Part shown: piece by piece, positions 26,899 to 36,656 of the stretch
Layout of the letters: each line of letters opens with the position of its first letter
Position numbering within the stretch: position 1 is the first letter of the stretch
Made by a program: the position numbers and the translations under genes
Origin: Paracoccaceae bacterium
GTDB taxonomy: Bacteria; Pseudomonadota; Alphaproteobacteria; Rhodobacterales; Rhodobacteraceae
Assembly: GCA_029244725.1 (NCBI GenBank)
Contig: JAQWQJ010000077.1
Coordinates: 62,001-126,000, forward strand
Reading direction: 5' to 3'
DNA length: 64,000 nt
Notes under the pieces: generated by a model
Told to the model about the DNA's origin: nothing
Database searches by the model: none
What the model saw: only the letters and a program-made list of their open reading frames with translations

Positions 26899-28686
26899 TT
26901 AACCGGCAGCCGGTGGCTCATGCTCGCGGTGGAAGCGATGCGCGGACCAAAGGTAGATTTCTGCCAAAGCACGTTCAGCAAGATCTGACACGATCCTGCC
27001 TTTGGCCTCTTGCGTGGTACAGGCAACCATCTGGTCGCGCGCGGCCACGAAATAGCGGCGCTGGTTGGCATATTGCCAGATCAGCTCTCGGGTGGCCATT
27101 TTGCCTTGGTAAAGCTCCCATACGGCCAACCAAAGCGGCAGAAGTCCCATAAAGAAGACCAGCCACGTTTTGCCGTCAAATCCGCCCATACCCATTTTCT
27201 TAAGCTCATATTTGTAGAGGATCAGGGCCAGAGCTCCAACAACGGAACCCAAAAGAAGGGCCGTCTTAATGACTTCTAGGCGTTCATGCTGATGGTGCAA
27301 TTGATGCAGCTTTTTCGAAAAATACTCGCTCTGATCATCAATCCAATAATCGTGGACAGCTTGCATTTTCTCAATGCTGGGTTTGTGGTTTTCAAACGTC
27401 ACCGGTTCCATGCAGCGGGCGGCATCTGGCAACCATTCGAACCGTTGAAAGCGATCAACGCTTGTTAGGCTCATGACGCGGCGAACACTAAAGCGGGCGC
27501 CTGCACCGGAAACCAAAAGAAAGTACTGCACGCGCATGGTTTCGGCCAAAGCGCGGTAAGACAAGTGTTTGCCCAACCAATGGCGATTTGAGCCAAGTTT
27601 GAAGAATAGATATCCAACGACAAACAGCGCAACGTAAAGCACGAGGTATATCTTTATGGCCGAAAGTTTGGCGTATACGAGGAACAATAGACCCATCGCG
27701 CCTGCGATCAATCCAAACGCTTTGAACAACATGTCCGAGTTCTTTTGATTGGCCATCGCCAATTGGTCCGCGCGTAAAAACTCGCGGTTGATTGCCTGCG
27801 CCTGTGCGCTTTCACCAAACCCGTCGTGCTGGGCAAGGGGCCAAGAGGTTTGATCTGCCGCCAAATCCGAGAAACGGTCTTGGGCATAGGTTTCAAAACC
27901 CGACCAGCGATCCATAAATGTCTGAGGGATTGCATCCATTTCTTGGAACGATGCACCAGATGCATCCGAAACAAGATACGCTGCTACACCAGCTTCGATA
28001 GACTTGGGCGAAGACGCGCGGGGCGTCTTGATCCAGATCGTAAGCTCTCCGCAATCCTCAAAGTGGATATTGCCAGCTGGCAACATGACTGGTTCCTGAT
28101 GTTGTGCTCGGCCTGCCAAATAGGTCGTGATAACGTCCGAGGTCCCACCTTTTTGGTCCAGTGTTTTACCGTCCCAAAGTGCCATCAGAACGTTCGAACG
28201 CCGCACAAGGAAATCCCCAAGCATTTCATATTGCACAACGCGATCTTGGCCGGATAGTTCAGTCTTATCGACATTGCCGTCTACCAAGGGGATCTCATGG
28301 CAACCCATGCGCGGATCATCGATCAGCTCACAAAAGCGCTCAAGCGCGGCACCTTGGAAATCTTGTTCGTAATACTTCCTTGGCATGGGCAACACGGCAG
28401 TCACCTGCAATCCCATGTCCAAGGCCACTTCTGCGGCCAGTGTATCAGCGCCCTCAGCTAGACCCGTCACCAGTCGAACCGGCAAGTCTTTGAACTTGTT
28501 ACGAACGTTGCCTAAGGCGTGCACAATGCTTTTTTTCAACGCGATCACGTCGTCTTTGACCGGATCACGATGGCCCGTAATTCCAATTACAAACTCGCAG
28601 GCGATCATTGATGATGCGCCGTTATTTACGTCGGTTGTTGTCAAAAGCTTCGTCCCGTTCACATGTTTGCTGGTGTCGTCTAGCAA
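26899..28686 (-). CDS. SLOG-like domain protein with four membrane helices (SLATT-like)
   Basis: 595 residues from TTG 28686; ATG 28608 is an alternative. Residues about 28-230 look like a Rossmannoid SLOG/DprA-LOG domain: FVIGITGHRDP, then RLVTGLAEGADTLAAEVA, then VTAVLPMPR, which together suggest nucleotide or nucleotide-derivative binding. Two membrane hairpins follow (about 322-367 and 475-524). The first leads into WLGKHLSYRALAETMRVQYF, like the signature after the 2TM unit of SLATT effectors; the second into ELIWQYANQRRYFVAARDQM. The gene ends three bases before the DUF4062 fusion. Function is inferred from fold only. Confidence 0.72.
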   Translation of the reverse strand: MLDDTSKHVNGTKLLTTTDVNNGASSMIACEFVIGITGHRDPVKDDVIALKKSIVHALGNVRNKFKDLPVRLVTGLAEGADTLAAEVALDMGLQVTAVLPMPRKYYEQDFQGAALERFCELIDDPRMGCHEIPLVDGNVDKTELSGQDRVVQYEMLGDFLVRRSNVLMALWDGKTLDQKGGTSDVITTYLAGRAQHQEPVMLPAGNIHFEDCGELTIWIKTPRASSPKSIEAGVAAYLVSDASGASFQEMDAIPQTFMDRWSGFETYAQDRFSDLAADQTSWPLAQHDGFGESAQAQAINREFLRADQLAMANQKNSDMLFKAFGLIAGAMGLLFLVYAKLSAIKIYLVLYVALFVVGYLFFKLGSNRHWLGKHLSYRALAETMRVQYFLLVSGAGARFSVRRVMSLTSVDRFQRFEWLPDAARCMEPVTFENHKPSIEKMQAVHDYWIDDQSEYFSKKLHQLHHQHERLEVIKTALLLGSVVGALALILYKYELKKMGMGGFDGKTWLVFFMGLLPLWLAVWELYQGKMATRELIWQYANQRRYFVAARDQMVACTTQEAKGRIVSDLAERALAEIYLWSAHRFHREHEPPAAG

Positions 28687-28858
28687 TCTTTCTTAACAAT
28701 TAAACCATTCTGTGGAATATTTGCCTAAAAAACAAAGAGTTTTCTCGCTGGGGAGGTAAACGAATGACACAAAAACCGACAAACGTCCGCCCCGATATAT
28801 ATGCGACAAGCTGATAACTACGTTGGCCACGGCTGACCATCTACACCGGAGTTGAACC
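28687..28858. promoter_or_regulatory. Divergent control region of the SLOG operon and hybrid kinase
   Basis: 172 bases between divergent starts, AT-richer than the flanks, with TTAAACC and TATATATGCGAC stretches. It must hold promoters for both directions, but I cannot fix -35/-10 pairs with confidence. Confidence 0.4.
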
Positions 28859-31800
28859 ATGGCCGCTAGAAAAAAGAAGATCAGACTCGGGTCCCACGAC
28901 GACATCGAGGGTCTTGCGCGACTTCCGGATGAATCCAATAGCCCGGTGATGCGGATCGATCCCGAGGGTGTAGTGATCTATGCCAACAAGTACTCTCGTA
29001 CTATGAGCAAGCTGTTGAATGCCGACACGCTGGCGGTTGACAATCTAATCTCTCGTACTGCTCTCGAATGCTATCAATCAAACGAGCAAGGCCGCGTTGA
29101 TTTTGCTGCCGGAGAAATCATCTTTGAGTTGGCGATCATACCTGTTCACGAGTTCGAGTACGTCAACATATACGGGCGCGATGTAACGCAAATGCGCGAA
29201 GCACAAAAGCAAGCGGCTGATTTAAATAAATTTCCCAATGAAAATCCAAATCCAGTTATGCGATCGCTAGCCGACGGGACATTGCTTTTTTGTAACCACG
29301 CGTCCGAGTTGCTGCCCGGTGTAGTCGAACAAGCCCCGCATATGCGCCTTACCACTTTGTTGGCAAATACTGCCAATGAATCAATGCGCACGCGCGACAT
29401 CACCACCGTTACTTTAGAGACTGGCGAACAGACGTTTCTATTTATGTACACTCCGGTCGCAGGCGAGGATTACGTCAACATTTACGGCCGAGAAATCTCG
29501 TCAGAGATCGAAGCGCAAAACGCTCTGGTGACGGCCAACGCACAGTTAGAACGAAGAGTAGCAGAGCGCACGGCATCGGTTCGTTTGCTACAGAATATTG
29601 TTCTGGCCGCAAATAGCGCCGAAAGTTTCGAAGGTGCGATGCAGACTGCAATCCATGAAATTTGCAACTATGCCAATTGGCCAGTGGGTCATGCGTATGT
29701 TGTCGATCATTCAAACGGTCGCGGTGAACTCATTCCAAGCGGTATTTGGCATATCGAAACAGCCAGCAAGCTTTCCGATCTCGGTGCCGCAACAGAAAAT
29801 CTACGGTTCGGGGATGTGTCCGGTCTGCCTGGGCGCGTGTTGGCTGAAGGGCGTGAAGTCTGGATTGAAAATCTGGCGACATATGATGATTTTCGACGGG
29901 CGGAATTTACCAAACAGGCGGGCCTAAAAGCAGGGATGGCATTTCCGATCACAATAAATTCTCAGGTAATCGGTGTTCTAGAGTTTTTCTCACAAGAGAT
30001 AACGCCTGCCAACATTGAGATCGTCAAAACTCTCGAACACGTCGGGGCACAATTGGGGTCGGTTTCGGAACGCAAAACAGCTGAGGCCGAAGTTAAGAAA
30101 AGTCGCGAAGAAGCAGAGCTGGCGCACTCACGGATGACCGATGCGCTTGAGGTTATTGGGCAAGGGTTTGTTCTGTTTGATAAGGACGACAATATTGCGT
30201 TGTTCAATTCGAAATATGCTGAACGCACAAAGAAAATCCTTGGGCGCGACCCTCTCGTCGGCGATAATTTTGAAGCCATAATGCGTGCCTCGGCCGAGGT
30301 GAACTACATCCCCGACAGCATGGAGGATAAGGAACACTGGGTTCGGCGCATCCTTGATGAACGCCGCGAGACGAAAACCCGCGACAGTATAAGCAAGCAG
30401 AACGACGGCACATGGTTCCGCGCTGAGGGATACGAAACAAGCGACGGCGGTACGGTCTCAATCTTTACCGATGTGACCGAGTTGAAGGAAAAAGAAGAAG
30501 AGTTGGCCGAAATGGCGCGCCAATCTGAACTGGCCCACGCCCGTTTGCATGACGGCATTCAAGCTTTGGGGCAGGGGTTTGCCCTGTTCGATCAAGAAGA
30601 TCGGTTTGTCATGTTCAACCAGAAATATAGCGACATGATTGAGGTTCTAGCGCGCAAGCCCATTGTCGGCGAGCGGTTCGCAGACATCTTAAAAACCGTC
30701 AAACGCACAGATTACAATGGGCTGACGCGCGATCAATGGATGAAAAATGTCTTGGAAGAACGCCAATCTGACGAAGCGCGCGATTCTACAAACCGTCTAC
30801 CCGATGGCACTTGGTACAAGGCCGAGGGCTTTCGCACGCGTGACGGTGGCAACGTTTCGGTCTTTACGGACATCACTGAACTGAAAGAACACGAAGAGAC
30901 GCTTAATAAACTTGCCGAAGAATCTGAGCTTGCGCATAGCCGTCTATTGGACGCCGTCGAAGCGATTGGGCAGGGCTTTGTGTTGTTTGATGCCGATGAT
31001 CGATTTGTGCTGTTCAACAAGATGTACTTGGACGTCGCTCGCGCAATCGGACATGACCCTAAACCAGGCGACCATTTCGAAAGCATTGTCCGCAACACTA
31101 AGAAAACCGACTTTGGCGACAAAACAAGGGACGAGTGGATCGAGGGCATTCTTTCGGATCGCCGTGAAAATCCCACTCGGTCATCAACCGCCCTATTGGA
31201 CGGTAAGTGGTTCAAATCTGAGGGCTATCAGACCGGTGAGGGCGGTATCGTCTCGACGTTCACCGATATAACCGAGCTAAAGGAACACGAAAAAGAGCTG
31301 GATGGCTTGGTAAAGGAATTGGGCGTGGCGCGGGACTCGGCTGTGGATGCCAACAGCGCCAAATCACAGTTCTTGGCCAATATGAGCCACGAGCTTAGGA
31401 CCCCCCTAAACGCAATCATTGGCTATGCGGAATTGCTGATTGATGACGCCGAGGATGACGAAAACGAAGACTACATCCCCGATCTTGAGAAAATTCAAAG
31501 CGCTGGTAAGCATCTTCTTGGTCTTATTAACGACATTTTGGATCTCTCAAAAATCGAAGTCGGTAAGATCGAGCTTTATATCGAAGAAATCTCGGTCGTG
31601 GATATGCTGGAGGACGTCTCAAACACGATCAAGCCGTTGGTAGATAAGAACCATAACACGCTTGTGATTGAGATGGGCAAGGGCGTTGATACGATCCAGT
31701 CGGACTTAACGAAGCTTCGCCAAAACATGTTCAACCTGTTGTCGAACGCCGCAAAGTTCACTGAAAACGGCACGTTGCGGATCGACACAAGCATAGAACC

Positions 31801-32848
31801 ATCACCCAACGGTGATCTGATTGTCTTTGACATCAGCGACGAGGGCATCGGTATGACGCCCGAACAGCTTGAGAAGATATTTGATCCCTTCACACAGGCA
31901 GATTCGTCCACATCAAAGAAATTTGGCGGCACCGGTCTTGGCTTGACCATCACACGAGAGTTCAGCCGCATGCTAGGTGGCGATATCTTGGCTGTCAGCA
32001 CCCCAGATGTCGGCACGACCTTTACAATGAAAGTTGCTGTAGATGGGACCAGCATCGTTGCGCTGCCTGAGGTGGATGAACCCCGAAACGCCAATGCGGC
32101 AGAAATCAGCGAAGATTCACCGCTCGTACTGATCATCGACGATGACGCCAATGTACGCGAACTGCTGCACCGCAATTTGAACGTAGCGGGTTATCGCACC
32201 GAAATGGCGGTGCATGGCAAGGAAGGCTTGAAGAAGGCTAAAGAGCTTTTGCCTGACGCCATTACGCTTGATGTGATCATGCCGCATACAGACGGGTGGT
32301 CGGTTCTCAGCCAACTGAAATCCGATAAGGCAACGGCCAACATTCCTGTAGTCATGGTGACGATTGCCGAAGATCGCAGCCTCGGGTTTTCCCTTGGGGC
32401 CGCTGAGTATCTGTCAAAACCAGTTGATCGCAAAAAGCTGGTTCAGGTTCTCGACAAGTTCCTGCTTAACAAGGCCAGTTCAGCGGTTCTTCTGGTCGAA
32501 GACGATGAACCCACCAGAACTGTCATGCGCAAATACCTCGAAAACGAGGGGGCATCAGTGATCGAAGCAACCAACGGGCGCGAGGGGATCGAGGCGTTAG
32601 AAAAGACAACGCCATCAATGATCCTATTGGATTTGATGATGCCAGAAATGGACGGCTTTGGTTTTGTCGAGGAATATCGCAAGCGCCCTGAATGGCACGA
32701 TATCCCAATTGTCGTGGTAACGGCCAAAACCCTGACCGCCGACGAAAAGCGAAAGCTCGAAGGTTGGGTAGACGCGCTTTACAACAAGCTGGAGAGCAGC
32801 GTAGATGACGTCCTTTGCGACATTCAGGCCAAGCTTAAAAAGAGCTGA
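28859..32848 (+). CDS. Soluble hybrid histidine kinase: PAS2-GAF-PAS3-HisKA-HATPase-REC2
   Basis: 1329 residues without membrane helices. Order: two PAS-like domains (about 20-115, 125-220), a short coiled coil, GAF (about 245-400), three tandem PAS repeats of about 130 residues each beginning with the same IGQGFVLFD-type motif (about 430, 565, 700), HisKA with SHELRTPLNAI (His844), HATPase with NLLSNAAKF, DEGIGM and GGTGLGLTI, and two receivers (Asp1138 and Asp1258). In the second receiver the usual KP is NKL. Divergent from the SLOG operon, it is the likely phosphate source for the receivers there. Its stop is 13 bases from the convergent hemE. Confidence 0.9.
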   Translation: MAARKKKIRLGSHDDIEGLARLPDESNSPVMRIDPEGVVIYANKYSRTMSKLLNADTLAVDNLISRTALECYQSNEQGRVDFAAGEIIFELAIIPVHEFEYVNIYGRDVTQMREAQKQAADLNKFPNENPNPVMRSLADGTLLFCNHASELLPGVVEQAPHMRLTTLLANTANESMRTRDITTVTLETGEQTFLFMYTPVAGEDYVNIYGREISSEIEAQNALVTANAQLERRVAERTASVRLLQNIVLAANSAESFEGAMQTAIHEICNYANWPVGHAYVVDHSNGRGELIPSGIWHIETASKLSDLGAATENLRFGDVSGLPGRVLAEGREVWIENLATYDDFRRAEFTKQAGLKAGMAFPITINSQVIGVLEFFSQEITPANIEIVKTLEHVGAQLGSVSERKTAEAEVKKSREEAELAHSRMTDALEVIGQGFVLFDKDDNIALFNSKYAERTKKILGRDPLVGDNFEAIMRASAEVNYIPDSMEDKEHWVRRILDERRETKTRDSISKQNDGTWFRAEGYETSDGGTVSIFTDVTELKEKEEELAEMARQSELAHARLHDGIQALGQGFALFDQEDRFVMFNQKYSDMIEVLARKPIVGERFADILKTVKRTDYNGLTRDQWMKNVLEERQSDEARDSTNRLPDGTWYKAEGFRTRDGGNVSVFTDITELKEHEETLNKLAEESELAHSRLLDAVEAIGQGFVLFDADDRFVLFNKMYLDVARAIGHDPKPGDHFESIVRNTKKTDFGDKTRDEWIEGILSDRRENPTRSSTALLDGKWFKSEGYQTGEGGIVSTFTDITELKEHEKELDGLVKELGVARDSAVDANSAKSQFLANMSHELRTPLNAIIGYAELLIDDAEDDENEDYIPDLEKIQSAGKHLLGLINDILDLSKIEVGKIELYIEEISVVDMLEDVSNTIKPLVDKNHNTLVIEMGKGVDTIQSDLTKLRQNMFNLLSNAAKFTENGTLRIDTSIEPSPNGDLIVFDISDEGIGMTPEQLEKIFDPFTQADSSTSKKFGGTGLGLTITREFSRMLGGDILAVSTPDVGTTFTMKVAVDGTSIVALPEVDEPRNANAAEISEDSPLVLIIDDDANVRELLHRNLNVAGYRTEMAVHGKEGLKKAKELLPDAITLDVIMPHTDGWSVLSQLKSDKATANIPVVMVTIAEDRSLGFSLGAAEYLSKPVDRKKLVQVLDKFLLNKASSAVLLVEDDEPTRTVMRKYLENEGASVIEATNGREGIEALEKTTPSMILLDLMMPEMDGFGFVEEYRKRPEWHDIPIVVVTAKTLTADEKRKLEGWVDALYNKLESSVDDVLCDIQAKLKKS

Positions 32849-32861
32849 TAGCCCTCTGCGA

Positions 32862-33893
32862 TCAGCCGTTTCGAACGGTGTCGATCATCAGTTGAACATT
32901 CTCGGGATCGGCGTCAGGCGTGATGCCGTGACCGAGGTTGAAAATGTGCGGACCGCCTGAGAAGGCTTTGACGATGGCGCGGGTCTCATTGACCAAATCT
33001 TGGCCACCGGTCACCATATGCGACGACTTTAGATTGCCCTGAACACAGCCATCCACCTGCACATTGGACGCAGCCCATTCTGGTGAAACCGAATTGTCTA
33101 GCGCGACACAATCCACGCCTGTCGCTTTACCAAACCCGATGTAACGTTCACCCGCTTCACGCGGAAAGCCGATGATTGGCGTGTTGGGATGGCGGGCCTT
33201 TAACTCGGCTGTAATCTTCTGTGCAGGCTCAAGCGCGTAGCGATCGAAATCCTCGCCCTTTAGCGATCCGGCCCAGCTGTCGAAAAGCTTAACCACTTCG
33301 GCGCCAGCTTCGATCTGCATGGATAGATATTCGATGGTGCCCTCGGTCAAGATATCCATGACCTTGTCAAACAGAGGCCGGTTTTCGGCCTTCAATGCAT
33401 GGGCAGGCCCTTGGTCCGGTGTGCCACGTCCAGCAATCATATAGGTCGCCACGGTCCAGGGCATACCCGCAAAACCGATCAGCGTGGTTTCTTTTGGCAG
33501 TTCTTTGGACAGGATCTTCACCGTTTCATAAACTGGGTTCAACGTCTTGTGGATGTCGTCCTTGGTGCCAAGCTTGGCGAAATCAGCATCTGACGTGATG
33601 GTTGAAAGGCGTGGGCCTTCGCCGGTGACGAACCACAGATCCGCACCAAGCGCCTGTGGCAACAGCAAGATGTCGGCAAACAATATCGCTGCATCGAAAC
33701 CGTAACGGCGAATGGGCTGAAGGGTTACTTCAGCGGCCAGTTCTGGGTTGTAGCAAAGCTTCAAGAAATCGCCGGCCTCGGCGCGGGTTGCACGATATTC
33801 AGGCAGATAGCGGCCCGCCTGTCGCATCATCCAGATTGGTGGAACATCCTGTGTCTCGCCAGCCAACGCGCGGAGAATTGTCTTCTGGGCCAT
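32862..33893 (-). CDS. hemE: Uroporphyrinogen decarboxylase
   Basis: 343 residues from ATG 33893, with AGGAAG upstream. It begins with the signature [17 protein letters not shown] (about 17-33), contains [13 protein letters not shown] and the substrate motif FDSWAGSL, and ends [15 protein letters not shown]. It converts uroporphyrinogen III to coproporphyrinogen III in heme synthesis. Divergent from hemC across 98 bases, a typical Rhodobacteraceae pairing. Confidence 0.96.
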   Translation of the reverse strand: MAQKTILRALAGETQDVPPIWMMRQAGRYLPEYRATRAEAGDFLKLCYNPELAAEVTLQPIRRYGFDAAILFADILLLPQALGADLWFVTGEGPRLSTITSDADFAKLGTKDDIHKTLNPVYETVKILSKELPKETTLIGFAGMPWTVATYMIAGRGTPDQGPAHALKAENRPLFDKVMDILTEGTIEYLSMQIEAGAEVVKLFDSWAGSLKGEDFDRYALEPAQKITAELKARHPNTPIIGFPREAGERYIGFGKATGVDCVALDNSVSPEWAASNVQVDGCVQGNLKSSHMVTGGQDLVNETRAIVKAFSGGPHIFNLGHGITPDADPENVQLMIDTVRNG

Positions 33894-33991
33894 AACGCTT
33901 CCTTTTCTTTGCACGCGTACGTCCCGCGACAAAGCGCCAATGTCAAGCGTCAGCCGCTTGTCAGGACAACCTGCCGCGACTATCAGGGGGC

Positions 33992-34948
33992 ATGACCATG
34001 ACCTATCCTACCCCCGCAGAACCGCTGAAGATCGGTACCCGAGGATCGCCCCTTGCGCTTGCGCAGGCGTATGAGACCCGTTCCCGTCTGTCCAAAGCCT
34101 TTGATCTGTCGGAAGAGGCGTTTGAGATTGTGGTGATTAAAACCACAGGCGACGATCGGACATTGATCGACGCAGACAAGCCGTTGAAAGAAATTGGTGG
34201 CAAAGGTCTGTTCACCAAAGAGATCGAAGAGGACTTGCTGTCGGGCAAGATCGATATTGCCGTTCACTCGATGAAGGACATGCCAGTGGCCCAGCCTGAG
34301 GGTTTGGTGCTCGATACCTATCTGCCGCGCGAAGATGTCCGCGATGCATTTGTGTCTCTGAACTGTTCAGGCTTGGCTGATCTGCCTGATGGCGCCGAGG
34401 TTGGGTCTTCGTCGCTACGTCGCCGCGCGCAGCTATTGCACCGCTTTCCACATCTGAAAGTCATCGAATTTCGCGGCAATGTGCAAACACGCATGAAAAA
34501 ACTTGGTGATGGTGTGGCCGAGGCTACGTTCCTTGCCCAAGCCGGGTTGAATCGCCTTGGGATGAACGATGTACCCGCAACGCCGATTGAGATTGATGAT
34601 ATGTTGCCTGCCGTTGCGCAGGGTGCGATTGGCATTGAACGGCGTGGTGATGATAATCGCACAGCCCATATGCTGGCCGCGATCCACGACATACCAACCG
34701 GTCAAAGACTGGCCGCAGAGCGCGCATTCCTAGCCGCATTAGACGGCTCCTGCGAAACCCCCATCGCGGGCTTGGCCGTCCTTGAAGGCGACCAACTACG
34801 TTTACGCGGAGAGGTCCTCCGCCCTGATGGGTCCGAGGTTATTTCCGACGAGCGCGTCTGTTCGATCGACGATGGTGCCGCGCTGGGCGAAGCGATGGCA
34901 AAAGACATGCTTGCGAAAGCAGGACCAGACTTTTTCAGCTGGCGCTAG
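33992..34948 (+). CDS. hemC: Hydroxymethylbilane synthase (porphobilinogen deaminase)
   Basis: 318 residues. It has [13 protein letters not shown] near the start, [25 protein letters not shown]-type core, [10 protein letters not shown] and the dipyrromethane-cofactor cysteine in [11 protein letters not shown]. It polymerises four porphobilinogens. An ATG six bases downstream (MTYPTP) is an equally good start. It shares the hemE intergenic region, so the two may be co-regulated. Confidence 0.96.
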   Translation: MTMTYPTPAEPLKIGTRGSPLALAQAYETRSRLSKAFDLSEEAFEIVVIKTTGDDRTLIDADKPLKEIGGKGLFTKEIEEDLLSGKIDIAVHSMKDMPVAQPEGLVLDTYLPREDVRDAFVSLNCSGLADLPDGAEVGSSSLRRRAQLLHRFPHLKVIEFRGNVQTRMKKLGDGVAEATFLAQAGLNRLGMNDVPATPIEIDDMLPAVAQGAIGIERRGDDNRTAHMLAAIHDIPTGQRLAAERAFLAALDGSCETPIAGLAVLEGDQLRLRGEVLRPDGSEVISDERVCSIDDGAALGEAMAKDMLAKAGPDFFSWR

Positions 34949-35180
34949 CCGCAACGCGCGCTGCGGCTACAGTTTGTTCATGTCGCTAGGGCAGTTTTTC
35001 CCAGTGCACAAACATGTGGTTTCAATGACCGGACGCTAGCGAAAGCTGGGATGCGAATGGTCAGCCAGTTACCAATAGATCGTATGGTATCGGGGGGCGA
35101 AGCCCTTCGGAATGGCCTGAAAACAACAACAGCGGGCCCGCTACCCACATCATGTAACAAACAAGCCCTGACAATTTCAC

Positions 35181-35202
35181 CCCGCCAGACAGTCTGAGCG
35201 GG
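35181..35202. terminator. Stem-loop after the FAD oxidase gene
   Basis: CCCGC-CAGAC-A-GTCTG-A-GCGGG: a near-perfect 10-bp stem with one bulge, 15 bases past the stop of the minus-strand flavoprotein gene. No T-run follows, so it may be a processing or weak termination hairpin. The rest of the gap 34949-35216 holds nothing I recognise. Confidence 0.45.
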
Positions 35203-35216
35203 TCAATCACGCACGC

Positions 35217-36632
35217 TCAATCTAAGGGTGGAATAACTTTGCCCGGATTCATCATATTATTGGGGTCAAGCGCGGCTTTAATCGCCCGCATGGTGGCCAC
35301 CGCAACGGGGTCTTTGCGCCGTTGCATAGAGGGTATTTTTGACAGACCAATCCCGTGCTCAGCGGAAAAGCTGCCGCCGTATTCCAGAACAACTTCTTCA
35401 ACCAAGCTCATCACGTCGTTCTTACGGTCAACGTTATGTTCCCCTAGAGAGACAACCAAATGCAGATTACCATCGCCTAAGTGTGCGACGGTTGAAATTG
35501 ATACATCCGGCAAAAAGGCAAGAACCCTGCCGCGAACCACGTCATAGAAAGACGCAACCTTGTCCAACGGCAAAGCGATATCATTGTTCACGAGAGGTTT
35601 GGTTGCCAACTGAACTTCCGCTGCGGCCTCGCGGCGCTCCCAAATCTCGCGCCGTTCGGCCTCGTTCTTGGCAATAACTGCGTCCAAAAGAATTTCTTCT
35701 TCAAGCAGTTCACCTAAGATCGTTTCAAATTGTGCGTCCAGCGGGATAGTGCCATCGTCGCTCGGCGTGCATTCGGCCTGAATAGTCGAGCCGATCTCAA
35801 GCAGGATATTGACCTCATGATCGATATCAAAAATACGGCGCGTCGCCGGCTTTAGCTTATTCAGTTTATCCAAATATTCGGCAGGCATGAATTCAAACGC
35901 TTCTACCTTGTCACCGGTTTCGGCTTGTACGCGGTTCAGCACGGTCAATGCAGCGCTAAGTGATGGCACCGCCACCATGGCCGTGGCATAGGCTTTCGGC
36001 TTTGGCACCAGCTTTACCACCGCGCGGGTTATGATTCCCAACGTACCTTCGGCCCCAATTAGAAGGTGCTTAAGATTATATCCCGAATTGTCCTTATGAA
36101 GTTCAGTCATCGCGTTGAGGATTGATCCATCCGGCATCACAGCCTCAAGCCCAAGACAAAGATCGCGTGTATTGCCATAGCGCACGACGTTTGAGCCACC
36201 CGCATTCGTCGAAAGGCACCCACCAATGCAGGCAGACCCCTTGGCGCCGAAAGTCAGCGGAAAGACCAAATCATGAGGATCAACAGCGTCATGTAAATTA
36301 GACAAAATCACGCCCGCGCCAACAATTGCTAGCCGCGCTTCAGGGCGGATATCCTCAATCTGATTCAGTCGATCCAATGAGACCATAACGCAACCATCGG
36401 CGCTTGCCCCGCCCGACATTCCCGTCATGCCGGAAACAGCCACAATAACGTGCCCCAACTTGGCGGCAATTTTCACGACTGCAGAAACCTCGGCCGTGTT
36501 TGCAGGCCTCAGAACGGCCAGCGGCGTCCATTGGTAAATGCCAGACCAATCGCGAGACCATTTTTCAACTGCATCGCCAGTCAAAACGAACTCACGCCCT
36601 AAAGCGTCTTGATATTCCGTCAATGCGCTCAT
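35217..36632 (-). CDS. FAD-binding oxidase, D-lactate/2-hydroxyacid dehydrogenase type
   Basis: 471 residues. The N-terminal PCMH-type FAD domain has VSGMTGMSGGASADGCVM and the GGCLSTNAGGSNVVRYG pyrophosphate loop. The C-terminal oxidase domain has VAHLGDGNLHLVVSLG and AEHGIGLSK. It oxidises a D-2-hydroxyacid (D-lactate, D-2-hydroxyglutarate or glycolate are options) and passes electrons to a flavoprotein, cytochrome or quinone. Single gene, 24 bases downstream of mipZ. Confidence 0.88.
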   Translation of the reverse strand: MSALTEYQDALGREFVLTGDAVEKWSRDWSGIYQWTPLAVLRPANTAEVSAVVKIAAKLGHVIVAVSGMTGMSGGASADGCVMVSLDRLNQIEDIRPEARLAIVGAGVILSNLHDAVDPHDLVFPLTFGAKGSACIGGCLSTNAGGSNVVRYGNTRDLCLGLEAVMPDGSILNAMTELHKDNSGYNLKHLLIGAEGTLGIITRAVVKLVPKPKAYATAMVAVPSLSAALTVLNRVQAETGDKVEAFEFMPAEYLDKLNKLKPATRRIFDIDHEVNILLEIGSTIQAECTPSDDGTIPLDAQFETILGELLEEEILLDAVIAKNEAERREIWERREAAAEVQLATKPLVNNDIALPLDKVASFYDVVRGRVLAFLPDVSISTVAHLGDGNLHLVVSLGEHNVDRKNDVMSLVEEVVLEYGGSFSAEHGIGLSKIPSMQRRKDPVAVATMRAIKAALDPNNMMNPGKVIPPLD

Positions 36633-36656
36633 GGTGCCCTCGATGCTTGGCTGCGT

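Noticed and set aside
24994-28686. Classical Avs/STAND or CBASS defence operon
   Set aside because: No STAND NTPase module and no cyclase (CD-NTase) gene is present; only SLOG and DUF4062 parts are shared.
28687-28858. Specific promoter boxes for the kinase and SLOG operon
   Set aside because: AT-rich candidates exist, but no pair with good spacing stood out enough to call.
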